42,332 bases of DNA from positions 1 through 42,332 of the forward strand of contig JAUCBJ010002704.1 in NCBI GenBank assembly GCA_032718475.1. The letters are read 5' to 3'. The notes beneath the pieces were generated by a model. The model was given only the letters and a program-made list of their open reading frames with translations, did no database searches and was not told where the DNA came from. The position numbers were made by a program, and so were the translations under genes. Shown in pieces: positions 12,455 to 21,367 of the stretch. The stretch comes from Nemertoderma westbladi. Its lineage: Eukaryota > Xenacoelomorpha > Nemertodermatida > Nemertodermatidae. The first letter of the stretch is position 1, and each line of letters begins with the position of its first letter.

Positions 12455-13165
12455 ACTGTGTGTACAATGCAATGTCATGGACAAAGTCTGCTAGTAGTAA
12501 ATGTTTATCTTGCATACCAGAGCCCAGATAACGAGGAACTGTTACTATCGTGTCTAGGTAAATTAAGTTCAATAAGACAAAGTATTGTGCTGCATGACTT
12601 TGTGTTATTGGGGAATTTTATGCGAATCTAGGTAAACTATTTTTTGATTTACTTAGAAACTGGTGCTTTTCATCTGAGTTCTGATGGCCGATATGAAAGC
12701 GTTGCCTGAGGACACTTTTAGTTTTGTAAGTAGTTCCCATGAGTCTACATTGTGGTTAGACCTTATAATTTGTTATGATAATCACTGTATAGTGTGTGAT
12801 GATCACATTCCTATTTTTATTGATCTTGAGGTAATAAGTGTTGCTGATATTTGCTCTCGAGTACCGTTGCCAAAATTCAGTCATGATGACTCGCCCACGG
12901 CTAGCCGCTGTGATTGGAATCGGCGACCATGGTGATATTTCAAATTCTGCTGATAGAGTCAGACATGAACTACTTTCAGTATTCTCCAATATCAGTTTAA
13001 CCAATTTTTGTAATGTTCCATGTGAACAGGGTAAAGCAGAAAATATTGATTTGTTTATAATAATATTTTTAATCGTCTTACTGTAGCTGGTAACTCCGTC
13101 TTACCTTGTGTTCACATCATCCATAGTGATAAACAGAGATTATCGCCTGTCCCAGAAGGTGATAT
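12455..13165 (+). mobile_element. LINE endonuclease-region fragment, decayed
   Basis: Frames on the + strand carry pieces typical of the C-terminal half of a LINE apurinic-type endonuclease and the linker after it: LLVVNVYLAYQSPDNEELLL near 12490, then FSFVSSSHESTLWLD and CDDHIPIFIDLEV (12684-12850, the SDH-like end of the domain), and later a frameshifted VAGNSVLP motif near 13085. Internal stops and frameshifts show it is dead. It differs from the RTE-like LINE at 13999-15677, which has its own endonuclease remnant, so at least two LINE families are present. The clade (CR1/Rex-like is my guess) cannot be fixed without a database. Confidence 0.7.
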
Positions 13166-13273
13166 ACGGTTATAAAACCTGAAGCAAATAAATTTATTTA
13201 TTTGCTATTTTTTATTTGCTGGATTTATTACGCCATTCAGTAGTGCGTCGACGCGCATGATGAACTGCTCCAA

Positions 13274-13998
13274 ATGATTGGCCACTCGGAGAACATGGTG
13301 GTGACTTGGATATCCTCAGTGCACGACGCGGCTAATGCATGCCGCACCACTGCGCAAACATACCTATCTACCTGTTCCAGTACCCGGTCCATCGCCTCGG
13401 GTGCATGTTCTCAAATGAGTGCCGTTCGGCCCATCAGGAACTCAAAGCCAAACTTGAACTCGAAAAACTTCGACAAAATTAAGTCAGTCCAAACTGTATC
13501 TTTCTCGGTTGGAAATATTTCCAATGCAGGCACCAGGTTCCGGGTACCCGACGCCTACACTGTTCCTATACTGAACGTCCCTTCCTATCACCTCGAGGCA
13601 CCCCGACTGAAAGAGAGATGGAAGCACCTCTCCAATTTGGATCTATCTTCCTTAGACTCCAGTAAAGTTGGCCTCCTACTCGGAGCCAATGTATTCAATG
13701 CCATCTGTTCCCATGGCTATCATGCGGGACCCCCCTGCTCACCCTATGCGGTCCTCACAAACTTCGGATGGACCTGAACATCTAGCATCGAGTTCAGAGA
13801 CTCTGGTACCGACAACGGCGAGCAGCTTCACATTATGCATGTCCAGGACTCTGCTGTTCCCGCCGTCCCCACTGCTGTGGAAACCGACGCCGCCTTCCAC
13901 GAACAGGTCCAGCGGTCCTGGGCCACTGAATCGCACGGAACACTTACTGACTCATCCAAACTCCTCTCTCGGGACGACCAGGCTGCGTTGAAAATCCT
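13274..13998 (+). mobile_element. old BEL/Pao retrotransposon, 5' part (protease region), interrupted
   Basis: The frame 13274-13777 ends with features of the C-terminal part of a Pao-type aspartic protease: a W-HL-dLDL stretch followed by LLLGANVF and a terminal NFGWT, which fit the conserved DxxxxxLLIGxD...GW block. After a frameshift, 13835-13998 reads through HEQVQRSWATES, the linker before the Pao reverse transcriptase. The reading resumes at 33811, so this element was split by the LINE. Frameshifts and missing catalytic sequence upstream mark it as dead. Its own LTR is not recognisable. It belongs to the same superfamily as the intact element at 15678-33025 but is clearly diverged from it. 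Confidence 0.8.
13945..13998 (+). repeat. 54-bp target-site duplication of the LINE, left copy
   Basis: This segment starts TACTGACTCATCCAAACTCC and ends AAAATCCT. It recurs at 33811-33864 with only two differences (GAC/GAT and GCT/GCA). The two copies flank the composite LINE insertion, and both belong to the old Pao pol frame. Confidence 0.85.
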
Positions 13999-15677
13999 CA
14001 TGCAATTCATGGATCAGCATACATTCTTAACATTCCTGGGAGACTTTAATGCAAGTCTGCATCAATCACCTACATCGCCCTGGGTCTATAGCAATTGTGT
14101 CAACCGAAATTCCGCCCATCTTCAGGATTTTATCTCTGGAAATTGACAGTTTTCGGCTGGAACCCAGTTCAAGAAGCGAACTGGAAAGCTATGGACTCAT
14201 AGTGGACCCAGTGGTCACAAGTCCCAGATAGACCATATTCTGTTTCGTAGGAAGTACAGGAGCTCTATACAAGACTGTAATGCATTTACACTTCGACCCT
14301 TCTCCAGTGATCACCGCCTTATTGTGGCCAAGGTAAGACTTAGTCAGCGTGCTAGCAGAACAACGAAATCTACCTTGCCGGGACATGACTGGTCCTCTCT
14401 GTTGCAACAGCCAAGTGTGAGATACAGCTTCACACTACAGCTGAGCAACAGGTATGAGGTTCTTGCCTCTGAGGCGGCAGATCACTGTGAGGGCTATACT
14501 GCCTTCACAGAAGCAGTTAAGTTAGCAGCTGCAGAAACAGTTCCTGTATACACTCGAAATAGGAAATGGGCCCCCTGGACTGACAACAAATTCCAGAAGT
14601 GCCGAAATGTCCTATATAGGGCGCAGAAAGAGTCCCGACTCAAACAGACTACAGCGGCGAAGGCAGTTAAGGCTGCATCTAGATCCCTGAACAGGCAGTA
14701 CTCTGTTAATCTACAGGAGCTAATAAACCAACAGGTTGTTGCCATCAATGATGCCGACGACAGCACGCAATCATCCCAGGCATGGAAATCGATCAACTTG
14801 CTTACTGGGCGGAAAAGCCAACCAACCACCAAGGTTAAGGCTGAATCACCAGCCGATCGCCTCAATGGTTGGAAGGCCCACTTTGAAAAGCTCCTCAATA
14901 TTGACAGGGTATTGCCTGATAACTTTATAGAAGTAAAAGTGTCTGAGTCTGTACTCCCAGATATTCCCATTGGCGATATCTCCTTTGCAGAAGTGAAGGC
15001 TGCTGCAAAGAGCATTAAGACCAATCGTGCCTGTGGAGTAGATGGTGTTCCCCCCTTTTTTTTATCCCATCATAGTAGTCATGTACCGAACAACAAGAGT
15101 CCCACAAGAAATGAAAACAAATAAGTTGGTGCCAGTTCCCAAGAAGGGCAACCTAACACTCTATGGTTCTTTTCGGGGAATCTCATTGATCTCGATTGCT
15201 GCAAAGCTATACAATAGAATTATATTAAATCGCATCAGGTATCCCATTGAGAGACTGCTCCGTGGAAATCAGAATGGGTTCCGTAAAGGTCGTGGGACCA
15301 TGGAGCCCATTTTGGCACTTAGAAGGATAATTGAAGAGTTATCATAAAAGAAAGACAAGCATCTGGGTGTTATCTTTGTTGACTTCTTCAAGGCCTTTGA
15401 TTCAGTCTCCCGATCACGTATGTTCAGCATACTTTCATTATATGGGATTCCTGATGAAATTATTGCAGCAATCAGATCAGTATACGTTGGTTCGACAACA
15501 TTTGTGTCTACTGTTGATGGTGACACAGAACCATTTGAAGTGTTATGGGGCGTCCTCCAGGGAGACACACTTGCACCATTCTTGTTCATAATTGTGGTTG
15601 ACTATGTTCTACGCATGTCCTTAGATCATCATAATGATGATGGGGTGATGATAACTCCACCTACTGGTTCCAGAAGT
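13999..15677 (+). mobile_element. RTE-like non-LTR retrotransposon, 5'-truncated, left half (endonuclease end to RT)
   Basis: The copy begins in the middle of the endonuclease domain (FLTFLGDFNAS at about 14027; QIDHILFRRKYRS then SSDHRLIVAKV at 14220-14340), a typical LINE 5' truncation. A 266-aa frame (14324-15124) covers the linker to the start of the reverse transcriptase (NRACGVDGVP). An indel in the T-run near 15054-15063 shifts the frame, after which RT blocks follow: LVPVPKKGN, a FRGISLIS block, GNQNGFRKGR, motif A VIFVDFFKAFDSV (about 15370) and motif B GVLQGDTLAPFLF (about 15550). A stop at 15345 also breaks it. The motif C region lies across the BEL insertion at 33050. All features show an inactive copy. 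Confidence 0.88.
15673..15677 (+). repeat. 5-bp target-site duplication GAAGT of the BEL element, left copy
   Basis: GAAGT immediately precedes the TG that opens the 5' LTR. The identical GAAGT follows the CA that closes the 3' LTR at 33026-33030. Five base pairs is usual for BEL/Pao integration. Confidence 0.9.
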
Positions 15678-16846
15678 TGTAAAAGCTTTTGCGTCATTAA
15701 CCGGTTATTTTCCCTTAAAGTACTCTGTAGTTGGTTTGCCAGGCATAAAAAGGCCGTGTCCTTGCTGTACTGGTGTTTTAGAGGACATAAAAGTCATTTC
15801 TTCTGTATTTGTACTGTATTTGTACTTTAGAGGACATAATCCGCAATCTCGTGACGCGATAAGCTAGATACTCTTGAAAACAGTGTCGCTACCATGACGA
15901 CGGCTAACAGCTGATATTGCCACGTCGACATTTCTTTGTTTCTTTGTTCTCTAGTTGTTCGGTTGACCAATCAGAGCGTTTTTTGTCTCTGTGTTGGAGG
16001 TGTATACAGAACTCAGTAGTTCAGTGTGTTGTTTTTGCCCAGAGCCTAAGAACATCGGCTTTTGGCACCTCCGTATATCAGCATTCTTTAGCTTTACATT
16101 AGTAGGCTTAATTATAGAACGTATATCTGTTATCAATGCAATTCATACAAATCAAACCAATTATATGTAATTCATATCTTACATTACTGCTTTTACTGTT
16201 GGTTATTCGTTATATTTGTTGATGAAATATTATATCGGAATACTGATCAATAGTCAGACACCCCACCTTCTTGATATACTAAAGGTTAGAGAGACCGGTT
16301 ACAGATAAACGATTGCGACCTATGTTGAGTGGTTTGAAGTGAATCTAATGCTATTTCATATGCCCAACATAAATTGTCTGTTGCTCTCTTTATACGTGAC
16401 TAAATTTAGTGAAGGTCGGCAGATTAGTGAGCAGTATTGTGCAGCATTGTGTATGATTGTAACTGATAACAAAGCATCTCCTAAAGAATGCGCCATATAC
16501 ATAAATCTATAGCCTTTTCGTTGTGTCTGGTTTAAGTCATAACTCTGTTTACATATTTAGAGCGCCACGTCCTAAAGGAACTGTTAATATTTCCCGAAAG
16601 TGAATAATATTTGTCAGAGATTATATATTACGATCAGTCGAATAATACGGTAGGCTTACACTATCAATCATTAAGCTCCGAACTCAGTCTCCCGGGTATA
16701 TCCAACGGGTGAATGATTGCGCATAGACTGGCTTCGGCTAATGTAGTGTATCAAATACTCGTCATAAAGCTAAAGAATATATATCATCTAAAAGACATTC
16801 TAATTTTGGCAGGTTAAACTGTCAAAGGTCTTCAAAAGCGCAAACA
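15678..16846 (+). repeat. 5' LTR of the BEL/Pao element
   Basis: 1169 bp, TGTAAAAGC...GCGCAAACA, matching 31857-33025 at all but two positions seen. CATAAAAAGGCC at about 15745 is a TATA-like candidate for the promoter, though the transcription start cannot be fixed. Small open frames inside (15917-16102 and its complement) occur equally in the other LTR and show no protein features. Confidence 0.96.
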
Positions 16847-16894
16847 ATAACAGATATTGCTTCTGGATTGCGGTGTAAGCAATCTAGTAGAAAG

Positions 16895-16910
16895 TACCGG
16901 TCGACCGGTA
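16895..16910. promoter_or_regulatory. 16-nt perfect palindrome in the retroelement leader
   Basis: TACCGGTCGACCGGTA equals its own reverse complement and lies 49 nt after the end of the 5' LTR. Short palindromes in this position serve as RNA dimer-initiation sites in retroviruses. That role is an inference here, and ACCGGT is also a common word in this window. Confidence 0.35.
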
Positions 16911-17200
16911 ACCAGTAGGCCTGACTGCCTGATCATCCGGACCGGTACCTACAGTAGTACAGGTACAGCAGTATTATTTGATTGTGGTATTGTATACCGG
17001 TAGGCTGTTTAAGAGATTAGGGACTGTACACCCCTTGTTTCTTTTGGAGCTTACTTATTTCTGTCAGTTTTATTTATTTGTAGGCCAGTATTGAGCAGAA
17101 GGCGTGTAAGCCTGCTCAGATTATACAGCTAATTTGTAGGCTTGACTGTTGGCTAACTGTTGATTAGGTCTGAACGGATTGCAGTGCATGTAGAGTGTAT

Positions 17201-17321
17201 GTCCGATAAAGAACGGTTAGGAAGTAGGGGCAGCCATAGCTGTAAGGTAAACCTCCATCTAAAGAATAAGTCGTACTACTGGGTTAGAACGCATACTACT
17301 TAACCATTTCGGAGTCTGCAT
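17201..17321 (+). repeat. 121-bp leader block, copy 1
   Basis: Runs from GTCCGATAAAGAACGG to GGAGTCTGCAT and matches 17488-17608 with a single visible difference (CCTCC versus CCGCC). It contains the small hairpin CAGC-CATA-GCTG and a GGTTA...TAACC pairing. The flanks of the two copies are related but more diverged. Confidence 0.9.
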
Positions 17322-17487
17322 GTCCTGTGGTTTATTTAGGCTTGATAGGAGTCCGCCAGCGTTTGGTCTGTACTTTGTTTGTGTAGTCTGTATGGGTAGC
17401 GTATAATTTTATTTAGATAATTTGTAGGCTGGATAGTTGTCTGGCTGCTGTTGTGTTTGAGGAAATTTCGGTGTGTGTAAAGCATCT

Positions 17488-17608
17488 GTCCGATAAAGAA
17501 CGGTTAGGAAGTAGGGGCAGCCATAGCTGTAAGGTAAACCGCCATCTAAAGAATAAGTCGTACTACTGGGTTAGAACGCATACTACTTAACCATTTCGGA
17601 GTCTGCAT
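17488..17608 (+). repeat. 121-bp leader block, copy 2
   Basis: Second copy of the block at 17201-17321, with a spacing of 287 bp. After the block, TTTAGGCTTGATAG, a TTTGGTCTG word and GTAGCGTA recur in both flanks with many substitutions, showing that the original duplication was longer than the conserved core. Confidence 0.9.
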
Positions 17609-18656
17609 ATACCGTAGTTTGTTTAGGCTTGATAGTAGTCTGTCAGTATTTGGTCTGCATTTTGTTTGAATAGTTTGTACGCGTAGCGTAATATTTATTA
17701 TTCAGAGTTTATGCGATTATTCGCAACATTCATATCCCCAAGTTTATTCCTACAGTAATTGTGTTTGTTATACATACCGTTATAGTTAAACTAACCCCGG
17801 TACTACATCAGGGCTGCTCGGCGTAGGTAAAGACTGGAGATTTTGTGCTTTGGTCACTCCGGCAGATACCGTGGTTCTTTTAGCTGTTCAAGTATTTTTA
17901 ACTACTAATTATTTGTTGTACAAGTACTTGTACCTAATTTAGGGTTTAGTGTACAGTACTTTCCGAAGGTAATTAGTGTGTAGGCAGTGTATTTGTGTTG
18001 TAAAGTGGTTAATAGGCACGTTGGTTCTGGTAGACCGCGGTAATTAACTTCTAGGTAGGGACACTCCATGATACATAACGTAGTACCTATAGCGATACGG
18101 TTATAGGTCGTCAGGCGGTGGTATTTTCCTATCTGGACAACGCAGTATATTTACTACTACTTATTATTTTCAAATACCGTAGTAACCTGTCCGTTGTAAT
18201 AACCAGATATTCTAACCCTTTGTTAGGCTGGTTAGTAGACTTCTTGTAAAATTACCCTAAAAATTCGTATTTGTGTATTTGTAATTAAAATTTTGTGTTT
18301 ATTTAGAGATTGTAATCTCAACCCGAATTGTACGTAATTTGTAGTATTAAGTAACTTAGGTAAATTAGAATTATTTGTTTTAGTGTCCAACAAGTAGCAC
18401 TCCACTGAGAGCGCACAGCTTATGTGTAGTGACTCCCCCAGAAATAATAACATTTATTTCAAACATTGACAAAACCCATTAAACGGGTATATATATATTA
18501 TAAATCAACTCAAACGATTTATAAATAGTAGGCCTGCCATATAACAATTAGGTCTCAATATCTGTTGGACTACTGCTCAAATAACGGCAATAAAGTAAGT
18601 TAAAGTAACCAAGTAACCCTTAAAATTCAGAAATTCAATTATTCTAAAATAATTGA

Positions 18657-18909
18657 CATACCGGTATTTACAATAGGCTTATTATATTTATTTCTATAAA
18701 TTTTAGGTTGAAATCATACCGGTATTCTGTAATTAATTCTAGTCTGTAATTATACTTATATATATACATTATAAGTGTAAACTACATACCGGTATCCACG
18801 ATAGGCCTATTATATATTTATATATTTGTGCTGAAATGATACCGGTATTCTGTAATTAACCTAGTCTGTAATAATACTTATATATACCCTAAGTATACCG
18901 GTATTCTAA
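18657..18909 (+). repeat. 128-bp tandem repeat with ACCGGTATTC motifs
   Basis: CATACCGGTAT starts at 18657 and again at 18785. ACCGGTATTCTGTAATTAA occurs at 18718 and 18841, with a truncated third ACCGGTATTCTAAT at about 18898. The two units share TAGTCTGTAAT and ACTTATATATA blocks with moderate divergence. It lies directly before the 752-aa ORF. Confidence 0.75.
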
Positions 18910-19035
18910 TATTATATATCACGCTACACTGAGTAGCAGTATCGGTAATTAATTACTAGGCTAGCAGTTAAGGCTGAATTACTAAACTTGCTTAGACTGT
19001 AATATAGCAGTAGGCATTCAACTGTGTAAACAAAC

Positions 19036-21294
19036 ATGTCTGATACTAAGCAGAACCTGTCAGACAGTTTATTAGATGTAACTATCTGCGACTCAGATAA
19101 GGGTGTAGAACCGTCTAGTCCTAAATTCAGTTCACCTCCCACTGTGAGGAAAGTCATCCCTCCAGTAGTAATAACAGAACCTAGGCTGGTCCAACATCGT
19201 AGGTCTATCATAGGCACTCGAGCCCAGGTCAAGCGGGACCAAGAAGCAGCGGAACAGCAACAACCCGCGAGCCAAGAACTTATTTCTCAGCGGCCCGACA
19301 GCGCCAGTAGTGAAGATACTGTAGAGCTGACACCCGAGCGCGGAGCAAGGATGTCTGATGCGGTTTATTCGGATCCCCTTCTCATCCTTCCTGCAGCCGT
19401 ACTCACTAGGTTATTGATCGCGGTGGAAGAACACCAGATCGATTGGGCGAGAAGTAAGCGATCAACTAAAGATCGTTATGAGGGATACACAAGGGAAGAA
19501 CTGAAGTCTATGGTTGAGTCACAATGGAACTTCCCCGGACCCAGACTCCCGTTTGATTTATCAGAAGCTGCCTGGGAAGACATACACCGGATGGGAGTAG
19601 CCAAGGAAACCATCGATCCAGCTGTGTGGAAGAGGTCCGCAGCCGGATACGCACAGGGATTCTTCAGCTCTATGGAGCGAGTAGAAAAACAACTGTTTCA
19701 ACAACCTCAAGGACCTCAAGAGCAGGGACAACTGCTTTATCAAGTTAGAGAAAGAATTCTGCGAATCAGGCTAATATTATCAGCCTTTGAAGAAGCTTCT
19801 AAAAGAAAACAAGACATGTCGTTGCAAGTTGCCGTAAAGACTTGGTTTCAACGGGTGAGTCGCCAGGTTCAAGGAACAGCTCAGTGGAAAGCTCAGCTGG
19901 AGGAGCGCTCAACCCATGGAGAATCAACGGACACTACTTTTTCCCAAGTGGAAAGTGAAGCGACGGCAGAGAAACCGCATAAGAGGGATGCCATTGACAT
20001 CTATCTGTCAGACTATCAGCGTTTTTTGGGAGATGAAGAGTTGAGGAGAAGGCTAGATGGACTTAGCCCTAATAGTGAAGGAGCCCAGCGTGTGTTGGAT
20101 GCAATTGATGTGGATAGGTTAGTGGCGAACCAAGCTAAATTCGATGAACAACTCCGCATCGCTAGAGACCAAGAAGAAAGGGTGAAGAAAAAACGCATAG
20201 AAGACAGAAAGAAAGCAGCAGTAGCAGCTGCAGAAGCCGAAAGGAAAGCAGCCGAAGAGGAAAGTAAAGCAGCCGAAATGGAAAGAAAGGCGGCATCGGC
20301 AGCGGCAGAGGCAGAAGCGAAAAGAAAAGCAGCTGAAATGGAAAGAAAAGCGGCAATGGCAGCGGCAGAAGCAGAACGGATAGCGGCTGAAGAGATCGCC
20401 CAATTAGAATTGGAAAATATTCAGGAAAATCAAGACTGCATAAATAAACAGTTAACAGCTAGTAATATGCAGATGATGAATCGATCTACTCCCAAAAGAC
20501 AGGGATATACATCATCTGAGGAAGGCGATACCACCGATACTGAAGGCAAAGGAAATAGATCTCACCTAAGCCGACGTAAAAGAACATCCCACCGTCAGAA
20601 ATTGCCTGATTTGCCTCCAGCTGTTAGAAGGCAACTAAATAACACCAACTTAGGTAGTACAGAACCCACAGACCAAATAATTACAATAGAGAGACTCCCT
20701 ACTATAGTAGATGAGCCTGAAATAGTTAGGCCTGTTCCCGAAGCCACCCTTTCGGTCGTAGAGACACCTGTACTCCCTGAACCTACCTCTCAATTCCCGT
20801 TGCACAGCACTAAGCTACTTGTGCCCAGCAGAACAGCCCATGAGACAGTTCATGCCCTGGACTCCGAGCGAAATATTCATGATTTGTCGCCCGTTGTCCC
20901 TCGTCCACCCGCTACGACGTTGGCGGATCCCGTTTCGGCGGTTGATTGGGTGGACGAGAGACGGCGGGGGATGGACATTCTCCTCGAAAAGATGGAGGAG
21001 AATCGAGTACGCTCCTCCCAACAGGTCCGAGAGTTAGAAGGGACTGTTCAACAGTTAAAGGGAACCGTAAAGGAAAGTAGGTTAGAGTTGCAAGAAGTGC
21101 AGCAAAATATCGCGCTAGAACGTGATAAATTAGTAAATTTACAAAAGGGTATACCACCACCCCCTGTAACAATGTGTCAACCTGTTAGGTCTGAAGTATC
21201 TCATGCGCAAGGTGTGGAGCCTGCACGCATCTATACTGCTAGCGAAGTAGAAACTCCTATAGTGAACCCTATTAAGGGTAATTATAGATGTTGA
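19036..21294 (+). CDS. 752-aa coiled-coil ORF upstream of gag-pol (gag-like)
   Basis: The first ATG after the leader opens a 752-codon frame ending in TGA. The product is hydrophilic, with no signal peptide or membrane helix. Residues about 100-260 form a mixed, likely helical domain. Residues 370-460 are an Ala/Glu/Lys-rich segment with repeated KAAEMERKAA-type units, predicted as a long helix or coiled coil. Residues 480-530 are basic and Ser/Thr-rich, 550-640 Pro-rich, and 640-705 a second coiled coil (ERRRGMDILLEKMEENR onward). There are no zinc knuckles here; those sit in the next ORF, which also carries the standard BEL gag domain. So this is either an N-terminal Gag part encoded separately or an additional structural protein. 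The next frame is open from 21266, overlapping its end by about 29 nt, so a +1 shift could in principle join them. I recognise no specific family. Confidence 0.8.
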   Translation: MSDTKQNLSDSLLDVTICDSDKGVEPSSPKFSSPPTVRKVIPPVVITEPRLVQHRRSIIGTRAQVKRDQEAAEQQQPASQELISQRPDSASSEDTVELTPERGARMSDAVYSDPLLILPAAVLTRLLIAVEEHQIDWARSKRSTKDRYEGYTREELKSMVESQWNFPGPRLPFDLSEAAWEDIHRMGVAKETIDPAVWKRSAAGYAQGFFSSMERVEKQLFQQPQGPQEQGQLLYQVRERILRIRLILSAFEEASKRKQDMSLQVAVKTWFQRVSRQVQGTAQWKAQLEERSTHGESTDTTFSQVESEATAEKPHKRDAIDIYLSDYQRFLGDEELRRRLDGLSPNSEGAQRVLDAIDVDRLVANQAKFDEQLRIARDQEERVKKKRIEDRKKAAVAAAEAERKAAEEESKAAEMERKAASAAAEAEAKRKAAEMERKAAMAAAEAERIAAEEIAQLELENIQENQDCINKQLTASNMQMMNRSTPKRQGYTSSEEGDTTDTEGKGNRSHLSRRKRTSHRQKLPDLPPAVRRQLNNTNLGSTEPTDQIITIERLPTIVDEPEIVRPVPEATLSVVETPVLPEPTSQFPLHSTKLLVPSRTAHETVHALDSERNIHDLSPVVPRPPATTLADPVSAVDWVDERRRGMDILLEKMEENRVRSSQQVRELEGTVQQLKGTVKESRLELQEVQQNIALERDKLVNLQKGIPPPPVTMCQPVRSEVSHAQGVEPARIYTASEVETPIVNPIKGNYRC

Positions 21295-21367
21295 TAATGA
21301 TATTCCCTATAGACCGGATCATAATCCGAGAAATTTATATACCGATAACTCGATATTAAATAACACG

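Larger units (their letters stand above)
16847..19035 (+). other. 2.2-kb 5' leader of the BEL element
   Basis: Non-coding between the 5' LTR and the first ORF. It holds the perfect 16-nt palindrome TACCGGTCGACCGGTA (16895-16910), a duplicated 121-bp block (17201-17321 and 17488-17608) and a 128-bp tandem repeat (18657-18909). By position it should contain primer binding, packaging and dimerisation signals, but none is proven. TGGATTGCGGTG at 16864 is the only TGG-initial candidate primer site near the LTR, and I do not recognise its tRNA. Confidence 0.6.

Noticed and set aside
15917-16136. 61-aa frames in the LTRs (both strands, repeated at 32096-32315)
   Set aside because: They are short, lie within regulatory LTR sequence, and have no protein features. 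Conservation merely reflects identical LTRs.
16864-16881. tRNA primer-binding site starting TGGATTGCGGTG
   Set aside because: It lies 17 nt from the LTR end, and the complement does not match any tRNA 3' end I recognise.
17201-17321. Pol III gene or tRNA-like promoter in the duplicated leader block
   Set aside because: TAGCTGTAAGG is close to an A box, but no acceptable B box follows at the right distance.
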